Source of the DNA: Gammaproteobacteria bacterium | GTDB taxonomy: Bacteria > Pseudomonadota > Gammaproteobacteria > SZUA-229 | DNA length: 12,189 nucleotides | NCBI GenBank assembly: GCA_021768055.1 | Contig: JAASSE010000004.1 | Coordinates: 1 to 12,189, forward strand | Direction of reading: 5' to 3' | The notes under the pieces: generated by a model | Databases searched by the model: none | Told to the model about the DNA's origin: nothing | Seen by the model: only the letters and a program-made list of their open reading frames with translations | Shown here: positions 6,125 to 12,189 of the stretch, in pieces | Layout of the letters: each line of letters opens with the position of its first letter | Numbering within the stretch: position 1 is the first letter of the stretch | Program-made: the position numbers and the translations under genes

Positions 6125-6409
6125 ATGATAGCGACCTGTAACAATCCCGCATGCATGGGTAACTATGATTTCGAACATATCGCCTTTTTTGCGAAAAAGC
6201 GCTTTATTGAAGGTTGCAATACCATTGATTTAATCGGTGCCGCGAAATCTGAGCGCGAAAAAGAAGAAATTGCCCTGGTATCCTTACTCGATGTAGAAGA
6301 TGAAAAAATTCGGGATCTTCAACTCTGCTGTAAGTACGCCGGACAATGCAAGACGATGGACTGCAGGGAAAGACTTAAAAAAATGATTGAGGAAGCACTG
6401 GGCAAATAA
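6125..6409 (+). CDS. Small Cys-rich protein of unknown function
   Basis: A 94-residue protein that I do not recognise. It has seven cysteines: Cys5 and Cys10 (CNNPAC), Cys31, an adjacent pair in LQLCCKYAGQC (68, 69, 75) and Cys80 in MDCRERL. The arrangement could hold zinc or an iron-sulfur cluster, but there is no CxxC. The rest is charged and mostly helical by composition, with no signal peptide or membrane span, so a cytosolic protein is expected. Only a weak GAAG precedes the ATG. An upstream ATG at 6115 is out of frame and stops after eight codons. It stands alone between the HIG1-like gene and the convergent YHS gene. Confidence 0.65.
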   Translation: MIATCNNPACMGNYDFEHIAFFAKKRFIEGCNTIDLIGAAKSEREKEEIALVSLLDVEDEKIRDLQLCCKYAGQCKTMDCRERLKKMIEEALGK

Positions 6410-6531
6410 CCTGGCTAATCAATCAGGCCAATCTCAAAACATCTAATCTATTCTGATCCGGTTCCGATGATTTTGGACGATGGCGCCCCGACGCACGGAG
6501 CACCATGTCATACATCGCAGCCAGGTCGCAG

Positions 6532-6981
6532 CTATAAATCACTGGCAGGTATATCCTTGATCAGCTCCCATTGATCATCCCCTTCTTCGATATTAGAAAT
6601 CATATCTTTTTCCCAGTTAGCCATAAACTTCCTGTTCAAATTAAGATACAGCTTGCCATCGACGATTTTCCAGGCTTCCGGGCTGGCCTCCAGCTTCCGC
6701 CCCACCGTCACGCCATAGGCGCAATATCCATCATACTGTGGCAGATACTTCTCAGGGGCCTTGCTGAACATTTCCTTTTGCTGATCGGAACTGAAATGAT
6801 ATTCAGATCCCTCGTAGACAAAGGCATGCTGTTTGTTGCCTTTTTCGGCTTTGCCTTTAGTGAAATATGAAACCACGTCATAGCCTGATAATGCTACTTC
6901 AGGTTTCTGTATGTTTGCATAGGATGGCGAAATCAAAGTGGCAACTGCAAACAATATTAATAATGTTATTTTATGTTTCAT
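6532..6981 (-). CDS. Secreted YHS-domain protein
   Basis: A 149-residue protein with a signal peptide (about 1-22, cleavage near PSYA-N) followed by a YHS domain. Hallmarks are VALSGYDVVSYFTKGKAEKG, a YEGSEYHFSS block, then FSKAPEKYLPQYDGYCAYG with the single Cys87. The C-terminal part, ending LYLNLN and then a Trp-containing tail, is usual for this YHS subgroup. YHS domains are associated with metal binding or transport; the role of this secreted form is unknown. A strong GGGAGGTG precedes the ATG. It is the last gene of the leftward arm controlled from the ECF intergenic region, 33 bases after the methyltransferase, so its product probably serves the same response in the periplasm (inference). 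Confidence 0.85.
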   Translation of the reverse strand: MKHKITLLILFAVATLISPSYANIQKPEVALSGYDVVSYFTKGKAEKGNKQHAFVYEGSEYHFSSDQQKEMFSKAPEKYLPQYDGYCAYGVTVGRKLEASPEAWKIVDGKLYLNLNRKFMANWEKDMISNIEEGDDQWELIKDIPASDL

Positions 6982-6993
6982 CTCACACCTCCC

Positions 6994-7013
6994 GCGTCAT
7001 TCGTTTCTGACGC
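6994..7013 (-). other. Hairpin between methyltransferase and YHS genes
   Basis: GCGTCA and TGACGC arms separated by eight bases fill the gap directly after the methyltransferase stop codon and touch the YHS ribosome binding site. In the message this is a six-pair GC-rich stem. It could protect or process the mRNA, or modulate YHS translation. There is no T run, so termination is unlikely. Confidence 0.4.
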
Positions 7014-7014
7014 A

Positions 7015-7815
7015 CTATTTCTTAACGGCCAGTATGGATATGCTTTTCACGCCATAGTTATCCATACCCCATTGCGCACCTCCTGAGATAAATCTGTACT
7101 CGCTGTTATCACGTACCAGTTCGATCTCAAAACCTGCGTCCCTGATGGTTTCCAGGTACTCTGTTTCGGGCATGGCACCACCGATACAGGCTGCCCAAAG
7201 ACGTGAATTACAGGTGACGTCTTCCGGCAGGAGCTTTTCGGAGACAATATCGGCAATGGCGAGACGGCCACCTGGCTTGAGAATGCGTGATGCCTCCCTG
7301 AATACCTCAGCCTTGTCGACAGCCAGGTTTATGACGCCATTACTAATGACGACATCAAACAGGCTTTCAGCGAAGCGTGTTGACTGAATGTAGCTCTTCG
7401 CATAGCAAACGTTTTCAAAACCATGCGCCCTGCGCAGTGACTCTGCTTTATCGAGTTGCTCATCAGTCATATCAACGCCGGTCACCGTACCCGTAGAACC
7501 GGAATACAGAGATGCGACAAATGTATCCATGCCCGAACCGCTGCCCAGATCGACAACATCTTCACCTGGCTTGATATCTGCAAGGTCGAAGTAGTAACCG
7601 ACTCCCGCAAATGAATCGATTGCACTGGAAGGTACCTGGTCCAGGTCGTCCGGCCTGTATCCCAGGCGCTCGGCCATGTCACGACCCATCTCGAAATGGT
7701 ATTCCCCGTCTGGGTTCATGGCCACATCGCGATACATTGCCTTGACCTTTGTTTCGACCTCTAATGCATCGACTGCTAGATACTGTTCAATGATTTGTGC
7801 TGTATTTGTACTCAT
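7015..7815 (-). CDS. SAM-dependent methyltransferase, ArsM/AS3MT-like, lacking two As-binding Cys
   Basis: Class I methyltransferase, 266 residues. Motif I is VVDLGSGSGMD (about 87-97), the acidic loop TGVDMTDEQ follows (about 112-119), and post-motif LKPGGRLAIADIV is clear. The layout is that of arsenite methyltransferases, but where those carry SNCVINL this has SNGVINL (Gly150), and the N-terminal Cys region reads SFAGVGYYF with no Cys. The third position is kept as WAACIGGA (Cys200). Arsenite methylation is therefore doubtful; the substrate is unknown. The ATG at 7815 lies seven bases after a perfect AAGGAGG; two upstream in-frame ATGs are too close to it or before it. It is 32 bases downstream of the four-helix membrane gene and paralogous to the methyltransferase at 9382. 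Confidence 0.85.
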   Translation of the reverse strand: MSTNTAQIIEQYLAVDALEVETKVKAMYRDVAMNPDGEYHFEMGRDMAERLGYRPDDLDQVPSSAIDSFAGVGYYFDLADIKPGEDVVDLGSGSGMDTFVASLYSGSTGTVTGVDMTDEQLDKAESLRRAHGFENVCYAKSYIQSTRFAESLFDVVISNGVINLAVDKAEVFREASRILKPGGRLAIADIVSEKLLPEDVTCNSRLWAACIGGAMPETEYLETIRDAGFEIELVRDNSEYRFISGGAQWGMDNYGVKSISILAVKK

Positions 7816-7847
7816 CCTCATTCCTCCTTTCTCAGATTGGTTGTTGT

Positions 7848-8285
7848 TCAATTGGCACCGACTGGCAGCTCATCCAGTACAGAACCGTCAACTGGTGCCG
7901 TTAAAAAGGTACGTTTAATCAAATCAACACTGTATTTTTCAGTTTTGCGCCAGGGTGTAAGTGCCAGGCAACGTGCCAGGAAGCAATAATTGAATATCAC
8001 CATCGCTGTTGTACCAATGAGCTGTATCCACAGAACCCAGATCATGTACGGTGCCTGCGACAGAAGCAGAAGTGCCAGGTAAGTTATCCTTAGCTCTACC
8101 GGGAATGTCGTCAGACTTTTTTCGCGTAGCGCAAAATGAATAACCTGGAAAATGTTCACGGCCACGAGGACCTCGTACCAGTAGTCAAGCCCACCAAGTG
8201 CACCGACAATCAGTACGGTTGTAGCTGCCCAGTAATTCCAGACGATGTCTGGTTTAAACTGCTTGTTGGTAAAATTCAACTTCAT
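7848..8285 (-). CDS. Four-helix integral membrane protein, unrecognised
   Basis: A 145-residue protein with four predicted transmembrane helices (about 16-34, 36-53, 67-84 and 87-104) and a 40-residue soluble tail containing ARCLALTPWRKTEKYS and LIKRTFLTAPVDGSV. I cannot assign a family. The ATG at 8285 has AAGGAGA six bases upstream; 12 further in-frame codons before it lack any such site. It is the first gene of the leftward arm, immediately downstream of an ECF-type promoter, and is co-transcribed with a methyltransferase and a secreted YHS protein. A membrane partner, transporter or docking protein for the methyltransferase product is conceivable, but this is inference from position only. 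Confidence 0.75.
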   Translation of the reverse strand: MKLNFTNKQFKPDIVWNYWAATTVLIVGALGGLDYWYEVLVAVNIFQVIHFALREKSLTTFPVELRITYLALLLLSQAPYMIWVLWIQLIGTTAMVIFNYCFLARCLALTPWRKTEKYSVDLIKRTFLTAPVDGSVLDELPVGAN

Positions 8286-8344
8286 CAGTTTCTCCTTATT
8301 TGGCCTTGGTTCTGTTGCCATAAAATCTCGTATTTGTACTCAAT

Positions 8345-8370
8345 GACGGGTGCGTGTCGGATTCGGTTCC
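8345..8370 (-). promoter_or_regulatory. ECF-type promoter of the leftward arm
   Basis: On the minus strand GGAACC (complement of 8365-8370) and CGTC (complement of 8345-8348) are separated by 16 bases, the pattern of ECF sigma promoters. Transcription would start near 8338, about 50 bases before the membrane-protein gene. It mirrors the rightward promoter in the same gap. Confidence 0.7.
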
Positions 8371-8381
8371 AAAATAAAGTT

Positions 8382-8406
8382 GGAACCATTTTTCGACCCA
8401 TGCGTC
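8382..8406 (+). promoter_or_regulatory. ECF-type promoter of the sigma factor operon
   Basis: GGAACC (8382-8387) and CGTC (8403-8406) are separated by 15 bases. Transcription would start near 8413, about 27 bases before the chosen sigma factor ATG at 8440. The same two elements in front of the sigma factor's own gene suggest autoregulation. Confidence 0.65.
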
Positions 8407-8439
8407 TTTGTAAAACGGCAAGAAATAAGTTGGTATATC

Positions 8440-9114
8440 ATGCTGATAGCATCCCAAACCCCGGAATATGATAGGCTGGATACCCCTGTAGCAACGCCGC
8501 TGACCATGGGATCCAGCAAACCAAAATCGAGCAACCGGGCTTATTTTGAGGCCAATATCGAGTCCTGCCTGGGCAGGCTGTACGGCACAGCGCTGCAGCT
8601 GACAAGGAATCCCAGTGATGCTGAAGATCTGGTTGCCGACACAGTTACCCGGGGACTGGACAAGATCGACACCCTGATCGATTGCAACCGGTTTATTTAC
8701 TGGCTGCTTCGTATCATGACCAACCATTTCATCAGTGAATGCCGAAAAATTGAAAAACGGACCGGCCACGAGAGCTATGTCGAAGAGCCGGAAAACGATG
8801 AGCCATTTTCACTGTACGAGCGACTGCACCAACCCTTCCTGCTATGGTGGGGCACTCCCGAGCAGGACTTTCTCAATAAAACCTTGACCGAGGACATCAG
8901 GGCAGCGATTGAGACATTACCGGTTAACTACCGTGTCGTCGTTGTGCTATCCGATATTGAAGGTATGTCTTACCAGGAAATTGCGGACACTATAGATGTA
9001 CCTGTCGGCACGGTAAGGTCACGACTTGCACGCGGCAGAAGCTTGCTGCAAAAAGCGTTGTGGCAACACGGCAAGGAAAGCAATTTAATAGATCAAAAAA
9101 AACCGGGGCAATGA
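8440..9114 (+). CDS. ECF RNA polymerase sigma factor
   Basis: A 224-residue extracytoplasmic-function sigma factor. The sigma-2 domain spans about residues 34-103, with YGTALQLTRNPSDAEDLVADTV and the DNA-melting helix FIYWLLRIMTNHFIS. The sigma-4 domain spans about 144-198, with LPVNYRVVVVLSDIEGMSYQEIA and the recognition helix VPVGTVRSRLARGR. A Trp-containing linker separates them. An in-frame GTG at 8350 is excluded because the promoter lies downstream of it. The ATG at 8440 fits the promoter but has no strong ribosome binding site; ATG 8506 is an alternative, still before the sigma-2 domain. Its stop overlaps the anti-sigma start (ATGA), so the two are coupled. Expected to recognise GGAACC/CGTC promoters on both sides of the shared gap. 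Confidence 0.9.
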   Translation: MLIASQTPEYDRLDTPVATPLTMGSSKPKSSNRAYFEANIESCLGRLYGTALQLTRNPSDAEDLVADTVTRGLDKIDTLIDCNRFIYWLLRIMTNHFISECRKIEKRTGHESYVEEPENDEPFSLYERLHQPFLLWWGTPEQDFLNKTLTEDIRAAIETLPVNYRVVVVLSDIEGMSYQEIADTIDVPVGTVRSRLARGRSLLQKALWQHGKESNLIDQKKPGQ

Positions 9115-9359
9115 GCATGAGTGATGATGTAAAGATAATTCAATGCGAAGAAGCTATTCGCAAGATGCTAGAATATATCGACGAGGAACTGCACCAGCAT
9201 GATCATGCATCGATGGAAAAGCACCTCGAAAGCTGCCGCGAATGCTATTCGCGCATGGAATTTGAACAACGATTGAAAAGCATGGTAAAAGATTCAGGTT
9301 CCGAGCCCGCACCACCCGGCCTAAACAAGCGTATCAACAAGATCATAAAGGACTACTAA
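9111..9359 (+). CDS. Zinc-binding anti-sigma factor, RsrA-like
   Basis: An 82-residue cytosolic protein with the ZAS motif H-x3-C-x2-C (His38, Cys42, Cys45 in HLESCREC) and an upstream Cys12 exactly 25 residues before the His. In Streptomyces RsrA the zinc ligands and redox switch are Cys11, His37, Cys41 and Cys44, so all four positions and spacings match with an offset of one. RsrA-type proteins bind their sigma factor when reduced and zinc-loaded and release it when a disulfide forms. A trailing PAPPGLNKRINKII also parallels RsrA-like tails. The ATG at 9111 overlaps the sigma stop; ATG 9117 is also possible, with GGGG nine bases upstream. No membrane segment. Confidence 0.88.
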   Translation: MSMSDDVKIIQCEEAIRKMLEYIDEELHQHDHASMEKHLESCRECYSRMEFEQRLKSMVKDSGSEPAPPGLNKRINKIIKDY

Positions 9360-9381
9360 CCGTAGCACCAAGGGGGTTAGC

Positions 9382-10173
9382 ATGGTAGCCATTACAAAGT
9401 TTACGCGTGAAAACATTTTTGATGCGGTTAAACAGATGTATACAGATGTTGCCATTAAGCCGGAAATGGGATTTCACTTTCCAACAGGCAGGCCGGCTTG
9501 TGAATTTCTGGGTTATCCCCAAGATCAGCTCGATGCTGTACCTGTATCCGCCGTTGAATCATTTGCGGGTGTCGGCTACCCGTTCATGTGCAATGCAATC
9601 AGACCCGGAGACGTTGTACTGGATATCGGCGCTGGCGCGGGAACGGATGCGCTCATTGCATCCATGCTGACGGGTGATAACGGCAAAGTCATTGGTCTTG
9701 ATATGACGGACGCCATGCACAGCAAATTTCATGACAATATCAAACAAATGGGCGCAACCAATGTCGAGCCGCTGCTCGGTAACGCGGAAGACATACCTCT
9801 GGATGACGCTACGGTTGATGTCATAACCAGCAATGGCGTCCTCAACCTTGTTCCAGACAAACAGGTCGCCTTTGCTGAACTGTTCCGCGTGATGAAACCG
9901 GGTGGCAGGCTCCAAATCTCCGACATTATTATTCAGCGATGCGAAGAAGAGCTGGTTGAGGCTAAAAACAACCCGAGACTCTGGGCCGAGTGCATTGTCG
10001 GCGCCCTGTACGAGGATTACTATACACGCTGGCTGGAAGAAGCAGGATTTAACAACGTGAAAGTCCTGTTACACCAGGATTATTTCTCAAAAAGCGACAA
10101 TGCCTCGACCAGGGACGTGGCTCAGCATTTTAACGCGGAGAGCATCACGATCAGTGGATTTAAACCTGATTGA
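9382..10173 (+). CDS. SAM-dependent methyltransferase, ArsM/AS3MT-like paralogue
   Basis: Class I methyltransferase, 263 residues. Motif I is VVLDIGAGAGTD (78-89), the acidic loop is IGLDMTD (104-110), and MKPGGRLQISDII is the post-motif. The block SNGVLNLVPDK and WAECIVGALY align directly with human AS3MT (SNCVINLVPDK and WGECLGGALY). Thus the AS3MT Cys206 equivalent is kept (Cys204), the Cys156 equivalent is Gly152, and the N-terminal Cys region is replaced by SFAGVGYPF. That same SFAGVGY motif is in the paralogue at 7015. GGGGG lies a few bases before the ATG. It follows the anti-sigma gene by 22 bases, so it belongs to the sigma operon. The substrate is not known. Confidence 0.87.
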   Translation: MVAITKFTRENIFDAVKQMYTDVAIKPEMGFHFPTGRPACEFLGYPQDQLDAVPVSAVESFAGVGYPFMCNAIRPGDVVLDIGAGAGTDALIASMLTGDNGKVIGLDMTDAMHSKFHDNIKQMGATNVEPLLGNAEDIPLDDATVDVITSNGVLNLVPDKQVAFAELFRVMKPGGRLQISDIIIQRCEEELVEAKNNPRLWAECIVGALYEDYYTRWLEEAGFNNVKVLLHQDYFSKSDNASTRDVAQHFNAESITISGFKPD

Positions 10174-10217
10174 CAAGCAGAGGGAATGACAAAGCCGCCC
10201 AACAGCATCCTGTTGCG

Positions 10218-12189
10218 CTATTTGCTCCGAACATTGCTCCACGAGTTCTTCGACTTTTCATTGATACGCCGGTTTCTCCTGGCCTTGGCTTCCTGAACCA
10301 TCAGGCGACCAACCCAGAGATCGTACTTCTCGGTATCCAGCTCGCACATGACATTTTCGAACGGACCAAGCGCATGGTATTCCATCGGGTGGTCTCTTAA
10401 TTTGTCACGCACATTTACCGTGTTCTTAACAACCATATCAATACGCGGACGGTAATCGAGCTTGTCATTGATATAATCAATACTGCCCGTGCCGGTCACC
10501 GTCACCTCATCTGATTCGAGCAATAGATCATCATTCACCAGCTTGCCTTTGGATACCTTGAAGGTGGTATTCAGGCTTTTGAATTCAGTCTTGTGATCTG
10601 ACCTTAAATCAGCCTTGAAAGTACGGCTCGTTCTGAAGTCGTTTCTTACGGCATAATCCATCACAGCTTTACGGCTAACGTAATCAAAATCAACGCCCTT
10701 AACGACAGGTTTATCCATAGTAAGCTTGATTGTTCCTGTTGCCGTATTCTTCAGTTCGGTCAGGCTCTCTCCTTTTAATTTAAGCCTTGCATCAGCGTTA
10801 ACTATACCTTCTACGGTGAGATCACCGTTGCCCAGTATTGCTTTCAGTATCGGGTTGATACTCGAATCTGCATCAACATTGTTTACCTTTACAACAACCA
10901 TTCCAGCAGGTGTTTTGCGTGCATCCAGCTGTATCGCGGCCTTTACTTCGCTTTCACCAACCAGCATCGTTATCGGGTTGGCCTTTACAATGCCATTCTT
11001 AATGTGAGACGTGGCACGGAATTTTGTCATCTCGACATCATCCGCCATGATCGAGCCAACATTTAATTTTCCTTCGAGATCTGCGACCCTGATAAAGTCC
11101 AGCGGCAGCGGTATCGCGTCCTTGTTTGCCTCTTCATCAACAGTCCTGTAATCACCCAGGCTAAGCTTATCGACTTTCAGATCATATCGAACAATGGGAT
11201 TAGACATGTCTTCAATATGAACAAATCCTTTGACGTTACTGTCATCCACTTTTGCAACAATATCGTACATATCGATCGTGTCGAAATCCGTTCTAAATGA
11301 AGTGCTCAATGATATGTTTTTCAAACTCTGCTCACCGGCCATCTGTGGCATATCGATCTTCAGGTTCTCGGCCAGGGTCGCGGCTTCAAATGTTTTGACT
11401 TTCAACGGGCCCTTGATAACCGGAACAGAAAAAATGTTCTCGACATCAAAGTTACCGCTGACCAGAAGCCCTAGCAGGCTTAACCTGGTATTCGTTAACC
11501 TGGCTGACTGTGACTGCAAATCGATTTCACTGTCTGCTGCCATGGCAAAAGATACCTTGTCTACGTTTGAGCTCGGGAACAGCGCTTTGACCACTAGCTT
11601 GAGGTCATTCGCATTAAACACGGGGGAACCGCTATCGAATTCGAGCGCCGACTTAGCATTCACCGATGCCTGCCACTCGGGCTGATTGCTCTCAACAAAA
11701 GCATTGAATTTAACAGGAAGCGGCTGGCCTTCAGTAATTGCTTCCGTGCTGATGCTCATGGATGAAACCTTGAATTGTTTACCGGTAGCAGCATCCATCC
11801 AGGTAAGGTTAGAATCCGCCAGCTCGATGCCGCCAACAGCAAGGCCGGCTAGGCCGAATTCTGATTCCATGTTATTACCGCCTGATCCATCCGCTACATC
11901 CGACCAGTTGCTTTGACCGGCAGCGTTCTTTTCAAAATCTGCCGTTAGACGATGCAACACCAACTTCTCGATATCGAGGCGTTTCAGGAAAAGTGGAGCG
12001 ATTTTTATCCTGACATCGAATTGACCAATGCTGGCGAAAGTTGTTTTGCTGAACCCTGAAGGGTTATCGATAGTGACATCATTGAGTTTTATTCCTATCC
12101 ATGGGTAAAGCGAAATGTCCATGTCACCGGCAATATTGATCGACCGGCCGGTGAAATTTTCGGCCAGTTTGGTGATTTCTTTTCTGTAA
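10218..12189 (-). CDS. AsmA-family protein (N-terminus outside window)
   Basis: A large envelope protein of the AsmA/TamB-like superfamily, which in other bacteria takes part in phospholipid transport to, or organisation of, the outer membrane. The frame is open through the right edge, so the N-terminal transmembrane anchor is missing; 656 codons are visible. The N-terminal visible part has FTGRSINIAGDMDISLYPW and VTIDNPSGF, the AsmA entry motif. Long beta-rich repeats follow. The C-terminal domain contains KPVVKGVDFDYVSRKAV-like AsmA_2 sequence and VTGTGSIDYINDKLDYRP. A Lys/Arg-rich tail of about 25 residues closes the protein. It converges with the methyltransferase operon with 44 bases between them. 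Confidence 0.88.
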   Translation of the reverse strand, partial: YRKEITKLAENFTGRSINIAGDMDISLYPWIGIKLNDVTIDNPSGFSKTTFASIGQFDVRIKIAPLFLKRLDIEKLVLHRLTADFEKNAAGQSNWSDVADGSGGNNMESEFGLAGLAVGGIELADSNLTWMDAATGKQFKVSSMSISTEAITEGQPLPVKFNAFVESNQPEWQASVNAKSALEFDSGSPVFNANDLKLVVKALFPSSNVDKVSFAMAADSEIDLQSQSARLTNTRLSLLGLLVSGNFDVENIFSVPVIKGPLKVKTFEAATLAENLKIDMPQMAGEQSLKNISLSTSFRTDFDTIDMYDIVAKVDDSNVKGFVHIEDMSNPIVRYDLKVDKLSLGDYRTVDEEANKDAIPLPLDFIRVADLEGKLNVGSIMADDVEMTKFRATSHIKNGIVKANPITMLVGESEVKAAIQLDARKTPAGMVVVKVNNVDADSSINPILKAILGNGDLTVEGIVNADARLKLKGESLTELKNTATGTIKLTMDKPVVKGVDFDYVSRKAVMDYAVRNDFRTSRTFKADLRSDHKTEFKSLNTTFKVSKGKLVNDDLLLESDEVTVTGTGSIDYINDKLDYRPRIDMVVKNTVNVRDKLRDHPMEYHALGPFENVMCELDTEKYDLWVGRLMVQEAKARRNRRINEKSKNSWSNVRSK

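Noticed and set aside
6460..6465. GGTTCC between the Cys-rich and YHS genes, and another at 9298-9303
   Set aside because: Read on the minus strand they give GGAACC, but no CGTC follows at 15-17 bases, so they are not ECF promoters.
8350..8439. GTG-initiated extension of the ECF sigma factor
   Set aside because: It overlaps and precedes the GGAACC/CGTC promoter, so it would not be in the transcript.
8296..8769. 157-codon open frame on the minus strand
   Set aside because: Antisense to the sigma-2 domain and the shared promoter region; no ribosome binding site or recognisable motif.
10200..10215. CAACAG-N4-CTGTTG hairpin between the convergent methyltransferase and AsmA genes
   Set aside because: It is well placed for a terminator but has no T run on either strand and only six base pairs, so I do not call it one.

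Overview
The window reads as a chromosomal segment of a sulfur-oxidizing gammaproteobacterium. The evidence is a rpmB-rpmG ribosomal protein pair of the zinc-free, E. coli-like type, folate genes folB-folK, an AsmA-family envelope protein, and a soxXA pair for thiosulfate oxidation. I see no transposase, integrase, tRNA, rRNA or CRISPR array. No gene-free gap exceeds about 180 bases.

Left part (1-2770): the end of a YfcE-like phosphodiesterase, a MliC-type lipoprotein, then folB-folK on the minus strand. folB diverges from rpmB-rpmG, which has a recognisable promoter and a strong terminator. Middle-left (2780-5650), all minus strand: a 65-residue Cys-rich zinc-ribbon protein, an all-alpha dimeric dUTPase, and a compact operon of a DUF3365-type haem protein, soxX and soxA. 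Upstream of that operon lies a CRP/FNR-type palindrome at a class II activator position. Divergent from it is a tiny two-helix HIG1-like membrane protein with an FNR-like box upstream.

Centre-right (6125-10173): after an unrecognised Cys-rich small protein comes the most interesting block. An ECF sigma factor, an RsrA-like zinc anti-sigma factor and a SAM-dependent methyltransferase run rightward. A four-helix membrane protein, a second, paralogous methyltransferase and a secreted YHS-domain protein run leftward. The two arms share a short intergenic region with two outward-facing ECF-type promoters (GGAACC / CGTC) whose -35 elements form an inverted repeat. The simplest reading is an autoregulated regulon in which a thiol/zinc-sensing anti-sigma releases the sigma factor, which then drives both arms. 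Both methyltransferases resemble arsenite methyltransferases but lack two of the three arsenic-binding cysteines, so their substrate is probably something else.

The right edge is a large AsmA-family gene on the minus strand, cut by the window end. Functions are assigned from recognisable motifs; no database search was possible.
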